A stretch of 64,000 nt of DNA from Bin80 sp026709335 (lineage in GTDB: Bacteria; Bacteroidota; Rhodothermia; Rhodothermales; Bin80), in contig OZ241385.1 of NCBI GenBank assembly GCA_965200825.1, forward strand, positions 62,001-126,000, read 5' to 3'. Positions 8,374-17,204 of the stretch are shown here, in pieces. Position 1 is the stretch's first letter. Every line of letters starts with the position of its first letter. The position numbers were made by a program, and so were the translations under genes. Under the pieces are notes generated by a model. That model was not told the origin of the DNA. It saw only the letters and a list, made by a program, of their open reading frames with translations, and did not search any database.

Positions 8374-10101
8374 ATGACAAAATTTCTGTCTCTCCCGCAT
8401 CTCAATTCCTTGAGGGCAGGTATCGTAGTTTCATTATTCCTTTCTGCTTTTTTTTCTGTACGGGCTCAGGAGCGTACGGTCGGATTGATGCGTAACGATC
8501 TCGGCGCATTTGAAGGGTACACACTCATTACTCCGATCCTTAATCCATCCGTCTACTTGATTGATCTGGAGGGACATATCGTGCATCAGTGGAAGACCAG
8601 TGCCTCATTTGGAAGTACCAATCGATTATTGTCCGATGGATCCCTGCTCAGAGTTTCGGCGGCTCCCGGTGGATGGACAGATGTTCAGGGGTTGTCCGGT
8701 CGCGTCGAGATTATTGAATGGGATGGATCACTGCGATGGCGATATGATTTTGTGACCGATGATTACATGCTGCACCATGATGTAGTGCCTTTGCCAAATG
8801 GAAACCTGCTTGGAATAGTTTGGGACCGGCGTGATATGGACGAGATTACAGCTGCAGGATATGATCCTGCAAATTTGATTGATGATCACAAGGAGATATT
8901 AAGTGAGCGAATTGTTGAATTTAAGCCTGTACTGCCAGACACGATAGAGATTGTGTGGGAATGGGATTCCTGGAACCATCTGGTCCAAGATTATACCCCG
9001 TTATTATCTGAAACCTTTGGTGAACCGATTTCGGATTATCCGGAGAGGATTGATGTGAATACATCTATTGGCGGGGATTGGCTCCATTTTAATGCATTAG
9101 ACTATAATGAGGAGTTGGATATTATTGCAATCAGTGCATCCTTTGTAAACGAAATCTGGGTAATTGATCACAGTACAACCACCGAAGAGGCGAGCAGGGA
9201 TTCAGGTGGGAATTTTGGATTAGGTGGCCGACTGTTATACCGTTGGGGAAATCCTCAGATGTATGGTGCAGGTACAGAAAGCAATCAGATCTTGCACTTC
9301 CTTCACTCCGTTACATGGATTCCTGATAAACTTCCAGGAGAGGGGAATTTGCTGGTTTTTGAAAATGGAGTGGGCCAGCCAGAAGGGGAATACTCAACTG
9401 TCCATGAACTCAAACTTCCCTATATGGAAGATTCCTATGGGAATTCTGTCTGGTTTGAGCAGGACATTGATGGATCTTTCAAGGACGCGGAGTCTGTCTG
9501 GATGTTCTCGGATCCTGGAGAGTTTTACAGTAATTTTCTCTCGGGACAACAGCGCCTACCGAACGGAAATACACTCATTGCCGAAGGGATGACTGGCCGT
9601 ATTTTTGAGCTTACATCTGGCTCGAATCAATTAGTATGGGAGTATATCAATCCCGTAATCTCGACGGGTCGCTTATCTCAGGGAGATCCGATTCCCCCAT
9701 TTGGTCCCCCCGGCTCAGTTCGGCTCCAGAACGGGATTTTCAGGGCATTACGTTATGGGCCGGACTTTAGTGGATTTTCGGGCAGAGATCTCACGCCGAC
9801 TGATCCGATAGAACTCGCGATTGAAACTGTTATTCCTGAGGCCTCCTTTATGATTTCTTCGATCTATCCAAATCCGTTCCAGGAGCAGGCAACCATTTCT
9901 ATTCAAGTTAATGAGCCCCAAGACCTTGAACTGGCCATTTTTAATCTTCTCGGACAAGAAGTAGCCACCTTGGCCGATGCATTTCATGTTATCGGGACCC
10001 ACAGCTATGTCTTTGATGCTGCAAGTATACCACCGGGGATATATTTTTGCAGATTAATTTCAGGAAACTCTTCGATTACAGTTCCACTAATTCATCAGTA
10101 G
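8374..10101 (+). CDS. Arylsulfotransferase-family protein with C-terminal T9SS sorting domain
   Basis: A 575-residue secreted beta-propeller related to the preceding gene. It has a cleavable signal ending SVRAQ near residue 31. The motifs HHDVVPLPNGN, DWLHFNALDY and LLVFENG match the ASST fold. The arginine present in the neighbour's VSGR is replaced (AISASF), so catalysis may differ or be lost. The last ~80 residues (YPNPFQEQATI, LGQEV, PPGIYFCRL) form a type A type IX secretion sorting domain, implying surface anchoring or release through T9SS. No T9SS machinery gene is visible in the window. Family call is firm, enzymatic activity uncertain. Confidence 0.75.
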   Translation: MTKFLSLPHLNSLRAGIVVSLFLSAFFSVRAQERTVGLMRNDLGAFEGYTLITPILNPSVYLIDLEGHIVHQWKTSASFGSTNRLLSDGSLLRVSAAPGGWTDVQGLSGRVEIIEWDGSLRWRYDFVTDDYMLHHDVVPLPNGNLLGIVWDRRDMDEITAAGYDPANLIDDHKEILSERIVEFKPVLPDTIEIVWEWDSWNHLVQDYTPLLSETFGEPISDYPERIDVNTSIGGDWLHFNALDYNEELDIIAISASFVNEIWVIDHSTTTEEASRDSGGNFGLGGRLLYRWGNPQMYGAGTESNQILHFLHSVTWIPDKLPGEGNLLVFENGVGQPEGEYSTVHELKLPYMEDSYGNSVWFEQDIDGSFKDAESVWMFSDPGEFYSNFLSGQQRLPNGNTLIAEGMTGRIFELTSGSNQLVWEYINPVISTGRLSQGDPIPPFGPPGSVRLQNGIFRALRYGPDFSGFSGRDLTPTDPIELAIETVIPEASFMISSIYPNPFQEQATISIQVNEPQDLELAIFNLLGQEVATLADAFHVIGTHSYVFDAASIPPGIYFCRLISGNSSITVPLIHQ

Positions 10102-10194
10102 TATTTCGGAAGTTATGGGAATTCGTTTGAAGCGAATTTGCCTCACTGCATGGAGGATTTCCTGCCTAGATGGTCTCGCCTTCGCGTATTGAAT

Positions 10195-10785
10195 TCAGTT
10201 TCCAGTAAAGACTCCAATCCGTTCCAGTAGTTCCTGTCGTCCGCGCCGCTGAGTTGCAGAGGTTACGATGACCGGTATTTCGATTCCGTACGCTTCCATG
10301 GTCTTCCGAACAGTTTGAACACTTTGCGTGATTTTATTTCCTGACAGTTTATCCGCTTTTGTGAGGACCAGAAAGCGTTGGGCATCAGTCTCGCGCAGGA
10401 GTATCATGACTTCCTGGTCCAGATCCGTAGGGGGATGGCGGCTGTCTACCAAGTGAAGCACTGCACTTAATGTGATGCGTTGTGTGAGATAAGCCGCAAT
10501 CTGTCTTCGCCATTGAGCTCTGGCTCTTTTGCTCACCTTCGCGTAGCCATATCCTGGAATGTCCACGAAATAAAGTTGATGATTGATTTGATAAAAGTTG
10601 AATGTCTGTGTTTTTCCTGGAGTAGCACTGATTCGTGCCAAGGATTTTCTCCGACACAACATATTCAGAAGTGCGCTCTTGCCTACATTTGAACGTCCTA
10701 TGAAGGCAATCTCTGGTAATCCCTCATGAGGCATCTGCCCCAGACTTTCTGCACTTTTTATAAAAGTGATGTGCTGAACCTCCAT
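10195..10785 (-). CDS. engB: Ribosome-biogenesis GTPase EngB/YsxC
   Basis: Essential GTPase acting in large-subunit ribosome assembly. All G motifs are visible: GRSNVGKS (G1), DIPGYGYA (G3), LTKADK (G4) and TSA (G5). A TTG start at 10800 would overlap sucD by 4 bp. ATG 10785 gives MEVQHITFIKSAES, which matches the usual family N-terminus, so I place the start there (196 aa). Last gene of the tatA-gatA-sucD-engB run. Confidence 0.94.
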   Translation of the reverse strand: MEVQHITFIKSAESLGQMPHEGLPEIAFIGRSNVGKSALLNMLCRRKSLARISATPGKTQTFNFYQINHQLYFVDIPGYGYAKVSKRARAQWRRQIAAYLTQRITLSAVLHLVDSRHPPTDLDQEVMILLRETDAQRFLVLTKADKLSGNKITQSVQTVRKTMEAYGIEIPVIVTSATQRRGRQELLERIGVFTGN

Positions 10786-10796
10786 ACGACATTCAT

Positions 10797-11666
10797 TCAA
10801 AGTCCAGTGCTCCGAACGGTTTGCCCAATATGTGCGGGGTCTCGAACGATGTGGGCTCCAGCGTCAGCCAGCGCTTCAAATTTATCCTCTGCCGTACCTT
10901 TGCCGCCTGCAATAATTGCCCCGGCATGCCCCATTCGACGTCCGGGAGGAGCAGTTGCTCCTGCAATGAATGCAATTACTGGTTTGTTCATATGGGCTTT
11001 AATGTATGCTGCTGCATCTTCTTCATCCGTTCCTCCAATCTCTCCAATCAAAACAATCGCAGCGGTCTCAGGATCTTCTTCAAATAATTGAAGAGCATCA
11101 ACGAAGCGGGTACCGATGACCGGGTCTCCACCGATTCCGATCGCTGTACTTTGCCCTAATCCTTCACGTGTGAGTTGATCAACGGCCTCATAGGTCAAGG
11201 TGCCAGACCTAGATATGACACCGACAGGTCCTTCGGCAAAGATCATAGCCGGCATAATTCCTACCTTGGACTGGCCAGGTGTCAACAAGCCTGGACAGTT
11301 TGGGCCAACGAGGCGGGCGCCTTTAGACTTTACATAGTGGAATGCCTGAACCATATCCTTGACAGGGATTCCCTCAGTGATACATACGATTAACTTTAAG
11401 CCTGCATCTACGGCCTCCATAATTGCATCTTTTGCAAACGCAGGAGGAACGAATATTACCGAAGTATTTGCACCCTCCGAAGTCACAGATTCATGAACCG
11501 TATTGAATACCGGGCGTCCCAGGTGTTGCATTCCCCCTTTTCCCGGGGTTACACCTCCAACTACACTGGTTCCGAACTCAATCATCTGCTCCGCATGAAA
11601 TGATCCTTCTTTGCCGGTAAATCCCTGAACCACCAATCTCGTGTTGTTGTCAATTAAGATGCTCAT
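10797..11666 (-). CDS. sucD: Succinyl-CoA synthetase, alpha subunit
   Basis: CoA-binding and phosphohistidine-bearing subunit of succinyl-CoA synthetase in the TCA cycle. The 289 residues match the family. GFTGKEG at 15-21 is the CoA/nucleotide loop, GPNCPG is at about 121-126, and the active His247 lies in RMGHAGAI. The partner sucC is not in the window, so the two subunits are encoded apart. It sits 27 bp downstream of gatA and adjoins engB. Confidence 0.96.
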   Translation of the reverse strand: MSILIDNNTRLVVQGFTGKEGSFHAEQMIEFGTSVVGGVTPGKGGMQHLGRPVFNTVHESVTSEGANTSVIFVPPAFAKDAIMEAVDAGLKLIVCITEGIPVKDMVQAFHYVKSKGARLVGPNCPGLLTPGQSKVGIMPAMIFAEGPVGVISRSGTLTYEAVDQLTREGLGQSTAIGIGGDPVIGTRFVDALQLFEEDPETAAIVLIGEIGGTDEEDAAAYIKAHMNKPVIAFIAGATAPPGRRMGHAGAIIAGGKGTAEDKFEALADAGAHIVRDPAHIGQTVRSTGL

Positions 11667-11693
11667 TACTGTGTATTTATGGTATAAATATGT

Positions 11694-13136
11694 TCAAGGC
11701 ATGGTTCCCGCCAACTCCATGATTTTTTTTCCCGTAGCAAAAAGTCGGGACTCGCTCAGTGGAGCTCCAATCAGTTGTACTCCAACCGGCAATCCATCCG
11801 CCGTTATTCCTACGGGAAGAGATAAACCAGGGGTGCCTGCCAAGTTTGCTGTAACTGTGTATGCATCACTAAGATACATTTGGAGTGGATCACCTCCCCA
11901 TTTGCCAACTCGTGTTCCTGCAGCAGGGGTAACGGGAGTTAAGAGCAGATCCACTTTTTTCCATGCCTCATTAAAGTCTTGTTGAATCAAAGAGCGTACA
12001 CGCTGTGCTTTTGCATAGTACGCATCATAGTAGCCTGCCGAGAGGACATATGTGCCGAGCATGATCCGCCGTTTAACCTCAAACCCAAACCCGCGGCTTC
12101 GCGTATTGATGTACATCTCACTGAGAGATGTCTCTTCATCCCCAGAGAGTCGAAGTCCGTACTTCACCCCATCATATCGTGACAAATTACTTGATGCTTC
12201 TGCAGTTGCAAGGATATAGTAAGCGGCGATTCCATGACGGGTATGTGGCATCGCTATGGATACCAGTTCTGCTCCCTCAGACTTCAGGTTTTCGGCAGTC
12301 TGATTTACGAGTTGCCTTACCTCATCTTGAATTCCTTCGCCATAATATTCTTTCGGTAACCCAATCCGTAGCCCACGAATTGACTGAATCGTGAAAGTGT
12401 TTGTATAGTCAGGCGAATAATCCAGGCATGTAGCATCATTTGGGTCACTTCCAGCCATCTGCTCAAGAACCAGAGAGGCAACCTCAGGATCTCTGGCAAA
12501 TGGGCCAACACAATCAAACGAAGATGCAAATGCGACCAGTCCATAGCGACTGACGAGTCCATAGGTTGGCTTTAACCCGAGAACCCCGCAGAAAGCTGCG
12601 GGCTGGCGAATAGATCCACCAGTATCAGTGCCAAGTGCAGCATGACACATATCTGCGGCAACTGCTGCCGCAGATCCTCCGGAAGATCCTCCTGCGACAT
12701 ATTCGTGGTTGTGTGGGTTGAGTGTAGGGCCATAGGTAGAATATTCTGTGGTGGATCCCATGGCAAACTCATCGCAGTTTGTCCGGCCTATGAGGAGTGC
12801 TCCTGCGTTTCGTAGACGGGCTACGGAGGTTGCTTCAAATGGCGGTTGGTATCCTCTCAATATTTTAGATGAGCAGGTAACAGGCCATTCCGTTGTACTG
12901 AGTAGATCCTTCACGCCCAGTACAAGTCCCATCAGGGGAAGTCTCTTGCCTTGGGCAAAGGCTCGATCAATCGTTTCTGCAGAACGATATACGGAGTCGG
13001 CATCCACATGAGTGAACGCATTCAAATCAGAGTTTCTTTCCTGAATTACGCCTAGGGCTTGCTGCGCAATATCAGTACAGCGTACCCGGTGATCAAATAA
13101 TGCACTCCTACAATCAGCAAACGACGGCAAAGCCAT
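11694..13136 (-). CDS. gatA: Asp-tRNA(Asn)/Glu-tRNA(Gln) amidotransferase subunit A
   Basis: Glutaminase/amidase subunit of GatCAB, which converts Glu-tRNA(Gln) and possibly Asp-tRNA(Asn) to the correctly amidated forms. The amidase-signature triad is complete: Lys76 in GVKDLL, cis-Ser151 in GGSSGGSAAAVAA and Ser175 in GTDTGGSIRQPA. The 480 residues are normal. gatB and gatC are not beside it. It lies 35 bp downstream of tatA. Confidence 0.95.
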   Translation of the reverse strand: MALPSFADCRSALFDHRVRCTDIAQQALGVIQERNSDLNAFTHVDADSVYRSAETIDRAFAQGKRLPLMGLVLGVKDLLSTTEWPVTCSSKILRGYQPPFEATSVARLRNAGALLIGRTNCDEFAMGSTTEYSTYGPTLNPHNHEYVAGGSSGGSAAAVAADMCHAALGTDTGGSIRQPAAFCGVLGLKPTYGLVSRYGLVAFASSFDCVGPFARDPEVASLVLEQMAGSDPNDATCLDYSPDYTNTFTIQSIRGLRIGLPKEYYGEGIQDEVRQLVNQTAENLKSEGAELVSIAMPHTRHGIAAYYILATAEASSNLSRYDGVKYGLRLSGDEETSLSEMYINTRSRGFGFEVKRRIMLGTYVLSAGYYDAYYAKAQRVRSLIQQDFNEAWKKVDLLLTPVTPAAGTRVGKWGGDPLQMYLSDAYTVTANLAGTPGLSLPVGITADGLPVGVQLIGAPLSESRLFATGKKIMELAGTMP

Positions 13137-13171
13137 GTGCAGTTCCCGGGCGCGCTAATGCCAAAACGGAG

Positions 13172-13444
13172 TTATTTGGCAGGTTCGGCAGTACTGGCTT
13201 GCTGAGCAGGCTGCTGCGTCTGAGACGGGGAGGCATGATTGGGCGGAGTCTGCTGCACAGGAGGCCGATACGCGGGTGGTCTGTCTTCAACCGTAAGTTC
13301 ACGGCTAATTTCAGTGGTAGCGGACTTAAATTCCCGAATGCCTTTTCCAAGCCCGCGCGCTACCTCCGGAATACGCTTGGCTCCAAATATTATCAATACG
13401 AGGAGTAGGATAACTGCGATTTCCCAAGGTCCAAGTCCAAACAT
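13172..13444 (-). CDS. tatA: Sec-independent translocase component TatA/TatE
   Basis: Pore-forming subunit of the Tat system, which exports folded proteins with twin-arginine signals. The 90-residue protein has one N-terminal membrane helix (WEIAVILLLVLIIFGAKRIP), the conserved FG-x-KRIPE hinge, an amphipathic helix (VARGLGKGIREFKSA) and a Pro/Gln-rich tail. Candidate Tat clients in this window include the DUF1501 proteins and the metallophosphoesterase at 58850. tatC is not here. First gene of the tatA-gatA-sucD-engB run. Confidence 0.92.
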   Translation of the reverse strand: MFGLGPWEIAVILLLVLIIFGAKRIPEVARGLGKGIREFKSATTEISRELTVEDRPPAYRPPVQQTPPNHASPSQTQQPAQQASTAEPAK

Positions 13445-13509
13445 GATGTATTCTCAGTAATTGAGTTGCGAAATTAGGGTTAATGAGCTTAGAAACACCA
13501 GCCATCATG

Positions 13510-13803
13510 CTATGTTCCCATAAGGGAAGATTTAAGCACGGGAGACTCTTCCAAAACTAGGATCCTTCGGCTCTTGCCGTACTTTTTTGTAATTATGTAC
13601 TTAACTGCATCTATTAACTGCTCAGCGCACAGGCTCTGATTTTTCAATTTTTGATTTTGCTCAATACTGGCCGTTCGTTGTAGGAATTCTATTGGTGTCA
13701 TTCCTTCATAGCGCAGATTCACACTCGGAGTATGCATTGCCTCGTCGAACTCTGCATAGAGCTCAGATAGATCACGTTTGATCTTTGGCTTGGAGGGTTT
13801 CAT
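13510..13803 (-). CDS. Hypothetical protein, 97 aa
   Basis: Not recognised. The ATG at 13803 opens a lysine-rich N-terminus, then a middle segment reading NLRYEGMTPIEFLQR, then a basic patch ITKKYGKSRR. The middle segment faintly resembles the tail of some integrase-type transposases, but too weakly to name. It lies 65 bp upstream of tatA on the same strand and at the edge of an accessory island, so it may be island cargo rather than part of the tat run. Confidence 0.35.
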   Translation of the reverse strand: MKPSKPKIKRDLSELYAEFDEAMHTPSVNLRYEGMTPIEFLQRTASIEQNQKLKNQSLCAEQLIDAVKYIITKKYGKSRRILVLEESPVLKSSLMGT

Positions 13804-13847
13804 GGGGCTGGCAGAGTCCCTACTCCGTTTTTGTGTCTCTTATGTTG

Positions 13848-13885
13848 AGAGCAAAGGCCAATTCAAAAAAAATGGCCTTTGCTCT
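13848..13885. repeat. Perfect 13-bp inverted repeat with A-rich loop
   Basis: AGAGCAAAGGCCA (13848-13860) and its exact complement TGGCCTTTGCTCT (13873-13885) flank a 12-nt loop ATTCAAAAAAAA. A strong hairpin, but no T run follows the stem on either strand, so it is not a standard intrinsic terminator. It sits in the gap between two hypothetical genes at the island edge; it could be a structured RNA, a protein site or a mobile-element scar. Confidence 0.6.
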
Positions 13886-14059
13886 GATAGTACTTGGCTC
13901 TCTCTTCCATGAGCTACAGGCATTCCTGTTTTTGTTGTTGAATCTGGACAAACATTATTCGTATCTCAGGGGATAGTTTACGCTGTATTTCGGATTCGCT
14001 GAATTCGGTTAGTTCCTGAGATAATAGTTCGTACACGCTTTTACCTGCATACAAGTACA

Positions 14060-14299
14060 TCATTGTGGTATTTCGGCGAACGAGTACAATATAACAGCAG
14101 TGAGAGAATCCTCGCGCACTGCTCCACTGGTTTTCCGCGCCCAGTGCTCTTCGTATGCATTCACAAACAACTCATGTGTGTCGTCCATTTCCTTGATGAA
14201 CTTGGCTATAATGTTGGTTGCTTTCTCAAACAGCAACTCTAATTCCGCGTTCTGCACTTGTACCTGCAGGGGTATTGTGGTCAGGCATCTACGTTTCAT
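14060..14299 (-). CDS. Hypothetical protein, about 79 aa, downstream of the HEPN-like gene
   Basis: Not recognised. A small acidic, probably helical protein (LELLFEKATNIIAKFIKEMD). It begins at GTG 14302 or, as chosen here, ATG 14299, only a few bases after the stop of the 308-aa gene, so the two are probably cotranslated. It may be a partner of that gene, or the remainder of a longer reading frame; no frameshift could be demonstrated. Confidence 0.4.
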   Translation of the reverse strand: MKRRCLTTIPLQVQVQNAELELLFEKATNIIAKFIKEMDDTHELFVNAYEEHWARKTSGAVREDSLTAVILYSFAEIPQ

Positions 14300-14304
14300 C
14301 ACGT

Positions 14305-15231
14305 TCAGGAGAAATATCTTGTGGTTCGGATTGCATTACTCCCATTATGAAAAACGAAAAGATGTAGCATGTTCACACTGTCCTTGAATGTGAGAGTAAT
14401 ATCAAGTCCATGAATCACCTCATGTCGGTTTGGTACGCAATGTGTCTCAATAGCACCCCGTGTTTTACAATCCGCAAACACCCAGCGTATAAGTTCACCG
14501 AATAGAATGTGGTGTGTTATAGGGCTCCGCGTAGTCACCTCCCGCCAAGAATATTTCTTCCCAAAATTTTCAATCATAGCCTTGCTTCCGATCTTGCCTT
14601 GCGAATTTTCAAACAATTTTATTCGTATCACCCTCTCAATCTCTGGGAACAGTATTCGAGGGACTAGATCGTATTTATCTGCTCCATGCAATGTAAGTGC
14701 AGTACAAAATGCTGACTTCGAGAGTTCGTCCAGTGAATACGTTGAGAACTCTGACCTCAAATAGGAGCCTATTCTGGGCCAATTCACGGAATAGAACTCT
14801 GAGATACATCTATCTAAGGTTTCATCGTCCTCCCCCGATTTTTTCAAGATATTTTGATATCCGTCAAAATCTGATACATCAGGGCAGAGAATCCAACCTG
14901 TTTCATATGCTCGATCGTGCATCCTCCATATAGTCCCTAGGGTTGTAATCTCAGCCACACATGGGGAAAGTGCCGATTGTAGAGTCTCCCGCTTCTCTGC
15001 TATCTGGAAAGATATCGTCCTAAAGGATTCTAGTTGCTTGTAAATCCGTTGAGAAAAAAGCTTTAGCGGTTTGATCTCCTTCTCAAATTGGCGAGCCAAG
15101 AGACTGAGCGGCTTCATGGCCTCCACAAACTGGCATTCCAGTGAATGGAGCGTATCCGCATTAGGCGCATCGTTTTCGTTCAAGCTTTCTGGATAGTCTT
15201 CTCTCGAGGATTTGTGCTTCCTGGTGCTCAT
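14305..15231 (-). CDS. Putative HEPN-like RxxxxH protein of the accessory island
   Basis: A 308-residue protein with no confident family name. The N-terminal half is charged and helical, with a repeated pattern (MKPLSLLARQFEKEIKPLKL). Residues around 180-205 read LVPRILFPEIERVIR. Near residue 270 is PNRHEVIHGL, an R-x4-H arrangement followed by a hydrophobic stretch. That resembles the C-terminal signature of HEPN-type proteins seen in abortive-infection and toxin genes. I infer an RNase-like or defence role; this is inference, not homology shown here. It is intact, forms a pair with the 79-aa gene, and is divergent from a broken AbiJ/HEPN gene. Confidence 0.5.
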   Translation of the reverse strand: MSTRKHKSSREDYPESLNENDAPNADTLHSLECQFVEAMKPLSLLARQFEKEIKPLKLFSQRIYKQLESFRTISFQIAEKRETLQSALSPCVAEITTLGTIWRMHDRAYETGWILCPDVSDFDGYQNILKKSGEDDETLDRCISEFYSVNWPRIGSYLRSEFSTYSLDELSKSAFCTALTLHGADKYDLVPRILFPEIERVIRIKLFENSQGKIGSKAMIENFGKKYSWREVTTRSPITHHILFGELIRWVFADCKTRGAIETHCVPNRHEVIHGLDITLTFKDSVNMLHLFVFHNGSNAIRTTRYFS

Positions 15232-15486
15232 TGGTTGGTGGAGTAATACGTCAAATCTGACTTCAAGGATTTGATCATCTTGTACTATCTGAAGCCTCAG
15301 ATAGATCTCTGTTGGAAGCTGTAATTCACGGCTCTATATCGATGAACAGCAAAAGTCGCCGCACCACATCGTAGAAGGAAAACCACTGATAAACATCTCC
15401 CCCCTACATTCTGTACAACCCGCCAATCCAAGGTAGACAAACCATACTATAATCTAAAATCTAACAATCTAAGCTGGGCAAGCAAA

Positions 15487-16273
15487 TCCGAATCGTTTTC
15501 TCAGCGATTTGGTTATGATCCATTGCCAGAATCTATGAAGTTGGAGTATCTCTCCGAAAAGGCCAGGACAGCTGTCTTCAACATCATTTATAACATTGTC
15601 TCTGGTGGAGGCAACTGGGGATGGGATGAGAATAAGCCTAGACCTAAGATGTGTCGTCGTGCAATAGCTTCGTGCCTTGAGAAAAGTATGCTTAGTATTG
15701 TCGGCACGTGGGGTCCGCTGTTTGAACAACTGCAGTCTATAATTGACGATTCCCCGTTTCACAAAGTTTTCGATCTACTGCAGTACATTGCTAACTATCA
15801 GGACGACGGGGGATCAAGTAAATCTAGTCGACTCAACACGCAACTTGAACAGTTTCCTCGTGACATCAACAATGCCTTTGACAGATATGGAGTGGCATAT
15901 TTGTTTGACGTCTCAAGTAAGCCCTACCAAATTTTTCCGCGAAATTCTGAGGCACAGGGAATTGCCATTCAAAACTCTATGGCTACCCTGCAAAACAATG
16001 TATTGTCTGCCGCGGACACAAATCTACGTGGTGCTGCATCCCATCTGGACAAAGGAGAACATGCCGATGCCATCGCAGATAGTATACACGCCGTTGAATC
16101 TGTTGCGCGGTTTTTCGACCCAGATAACAACCGGACACTAAGACCTGCAATTGACTCTCTCCTGCAAAAAGGAGTGTTAAAGCACCCAGCATTAGCAAGC
16201 ACAATTAAGTCGCTCTATGGATGGATATACAAGCGACGAAGAGGGCATTAGACATGCTTTGGACGCCTCCTAA
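15487..16273 (+). pseudogene. AbiJ/HEPN-type abortive-infection gene, frameshifted and lacking a start codon
   Basis: The translation matches my memory of AbiJ_NTD4-plus-HEPN proteins. The N-terminus reads SFSQRFGYDPLPESMKLEYL then VFNIIYNIV, and the C-terminal helical part reads ADAIADSIHAVESVARF then LLQKGVLKHPALASTIKSLYG. Two lesions are visible. First, no ATG, GTG or TTG precedes the conserved FSQRFGY segment in frame; the first start is TTG 15523, inside the domain. Second, GGATGGAT at 16219-16226 looks like a 4-bp duplication. The frame then ends at 16251, while the +1 frame continues GYTSDEEGIRHALDAS to TAA 16273, restoring the family's GIRHA motif. Confidence 0.65.
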
Positions 16274-16440
16274 GCAAGCGACACTCGCATTAATGATCGT
16301 AAATCGTGAGGTAACTTCCATTTTCCATACCGGAGATCACACAAGAATTCTTCGAAGTTTGCCGGAAGGTTCATAATAGACGCTTATGACTGCCTTAGAT
16401 CTTTTGTGAAATACAAAGGAATGTACTCCCAAATCCAAGA

Positions 16441-16460
16441 TAGCCCAAATTTTTGGGCTA
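16441..16460. repeat. 9-bp inverted repeat
   Basis: TAGCCCAAA and TTTGGGCTA face each other across two bases. It lies 60 bp downstream of the cupin gene (minus strand) and beyond the AbiJ remnant. It could be a weak terminator, although no T run follows. Confidence 0.35.
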
Positions 16461-16520
16461 AGTTCCAGCAAATAACGGTTGCCCCCCGATAGGGAAACGA
16501 TCGCGAGCAATCACGAAAGA

Positions 16521-16886
16521 TTAACGCAGGTATGCATCCGTCCCATCCAGCCAATCCTGGCGAGGTGGGCAGAAAATGTCTAGATCAAGTGTATCCTCAA
16601 GTGCGATTGCCTTATGGGGGAGCTGAGATGGAATGACCAACACCTCTCCTTCGTGTACAACTATTTCCTGTTCTCCATTCTCTCCAAGCCAAAACTTCAG
16701 AGTACCTTCGAGGATATAGGTAAGCTGTTCATTCTCGTGTGAATGCCACGGCACTACGCTGTCCTTTTTAAGGAAAACATGTGCAATCATCATTTTTTCG
16801 CCTGCAATGATCTTTCGCCCAAGTCCAGATTTGACCGCTTCAACTGGTATGTCATCCCATCTGTGAAGTGTTGCCTGTTTGCTCAT
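16521..16886 (-). CDS. Small cupin-domain protein
   Basis: A 121-residue single-domain cupin. The metal-binding first motif PWHSHENEQLTYILEG is clear and the second motif region (PSQLPHKAIA) supplies the last histidine. Such proteins include dioxygenases, isomerases and pectin-degradation factors; the substrate cannot be read. It is a monocistronic minus-strand gene beside a divergent amidohydrolase, and it ends the accessory island. Confidence 0.85.
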   Translation of the reverse strand: MSKQATLHRWDDIPVEAVKSGLGRKIIAGEKMMIAHVFLKKDSVVPWHSHENEQLTYILEGTLKFWLGENGEQEIVVHEGEVLVIPSQLPHKAIALEDTLDLDIFCPPRQDWLDGTDAYLR

Positions 16887-17204
16887 GTTATTTGTTGATA
16901 ATGTCCTGAATTCTTACCGAATCTCCGATCAATAGCTCAAGTTACAGTATTTTACGCAACTATTGTCCTGTATTTCGATAGGATTGAGCGCAATCCGCGA
17001 TTTTGATACAGGGGAGATGTGAAGTGAAAATCAATCAGAACACCTCGGTCACTGACAGCGATTCAGATCAAGCTCGCTCTAACGGCAGGTATCTTAACGA
17101 TCTCCGCACAACTTATTTTTGAATTCAGATGATTTTTTGAAATGGATAGATGTGTCCATGGCATCCCCTAACTAAAACACGACTTTGGTAATTCTGTGAT
17201 CGAC
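16887..17204. other. Divergent intergenic region, cupin / amidohydrolase
   Basis: 318 bp between two divergent genes. It presumably carries both promoters; I see no repeat, RNA or coding remnant in it. Confidence 0.4.

Noticed and set aside
10120..10138. AATTCG/CGAATT hairpin between convergent genes as a terminator
   Set aside because: Only 6 bp of stem and no T run; too weak to annotate.
16280..16360. Match of this stretch to the sulfatase-leader repeat
   Set aside because: A few shared words (GTGAGG, CCGGA) but no consistent alignment; more likely the decayed tail of the AbiJ-type gene.
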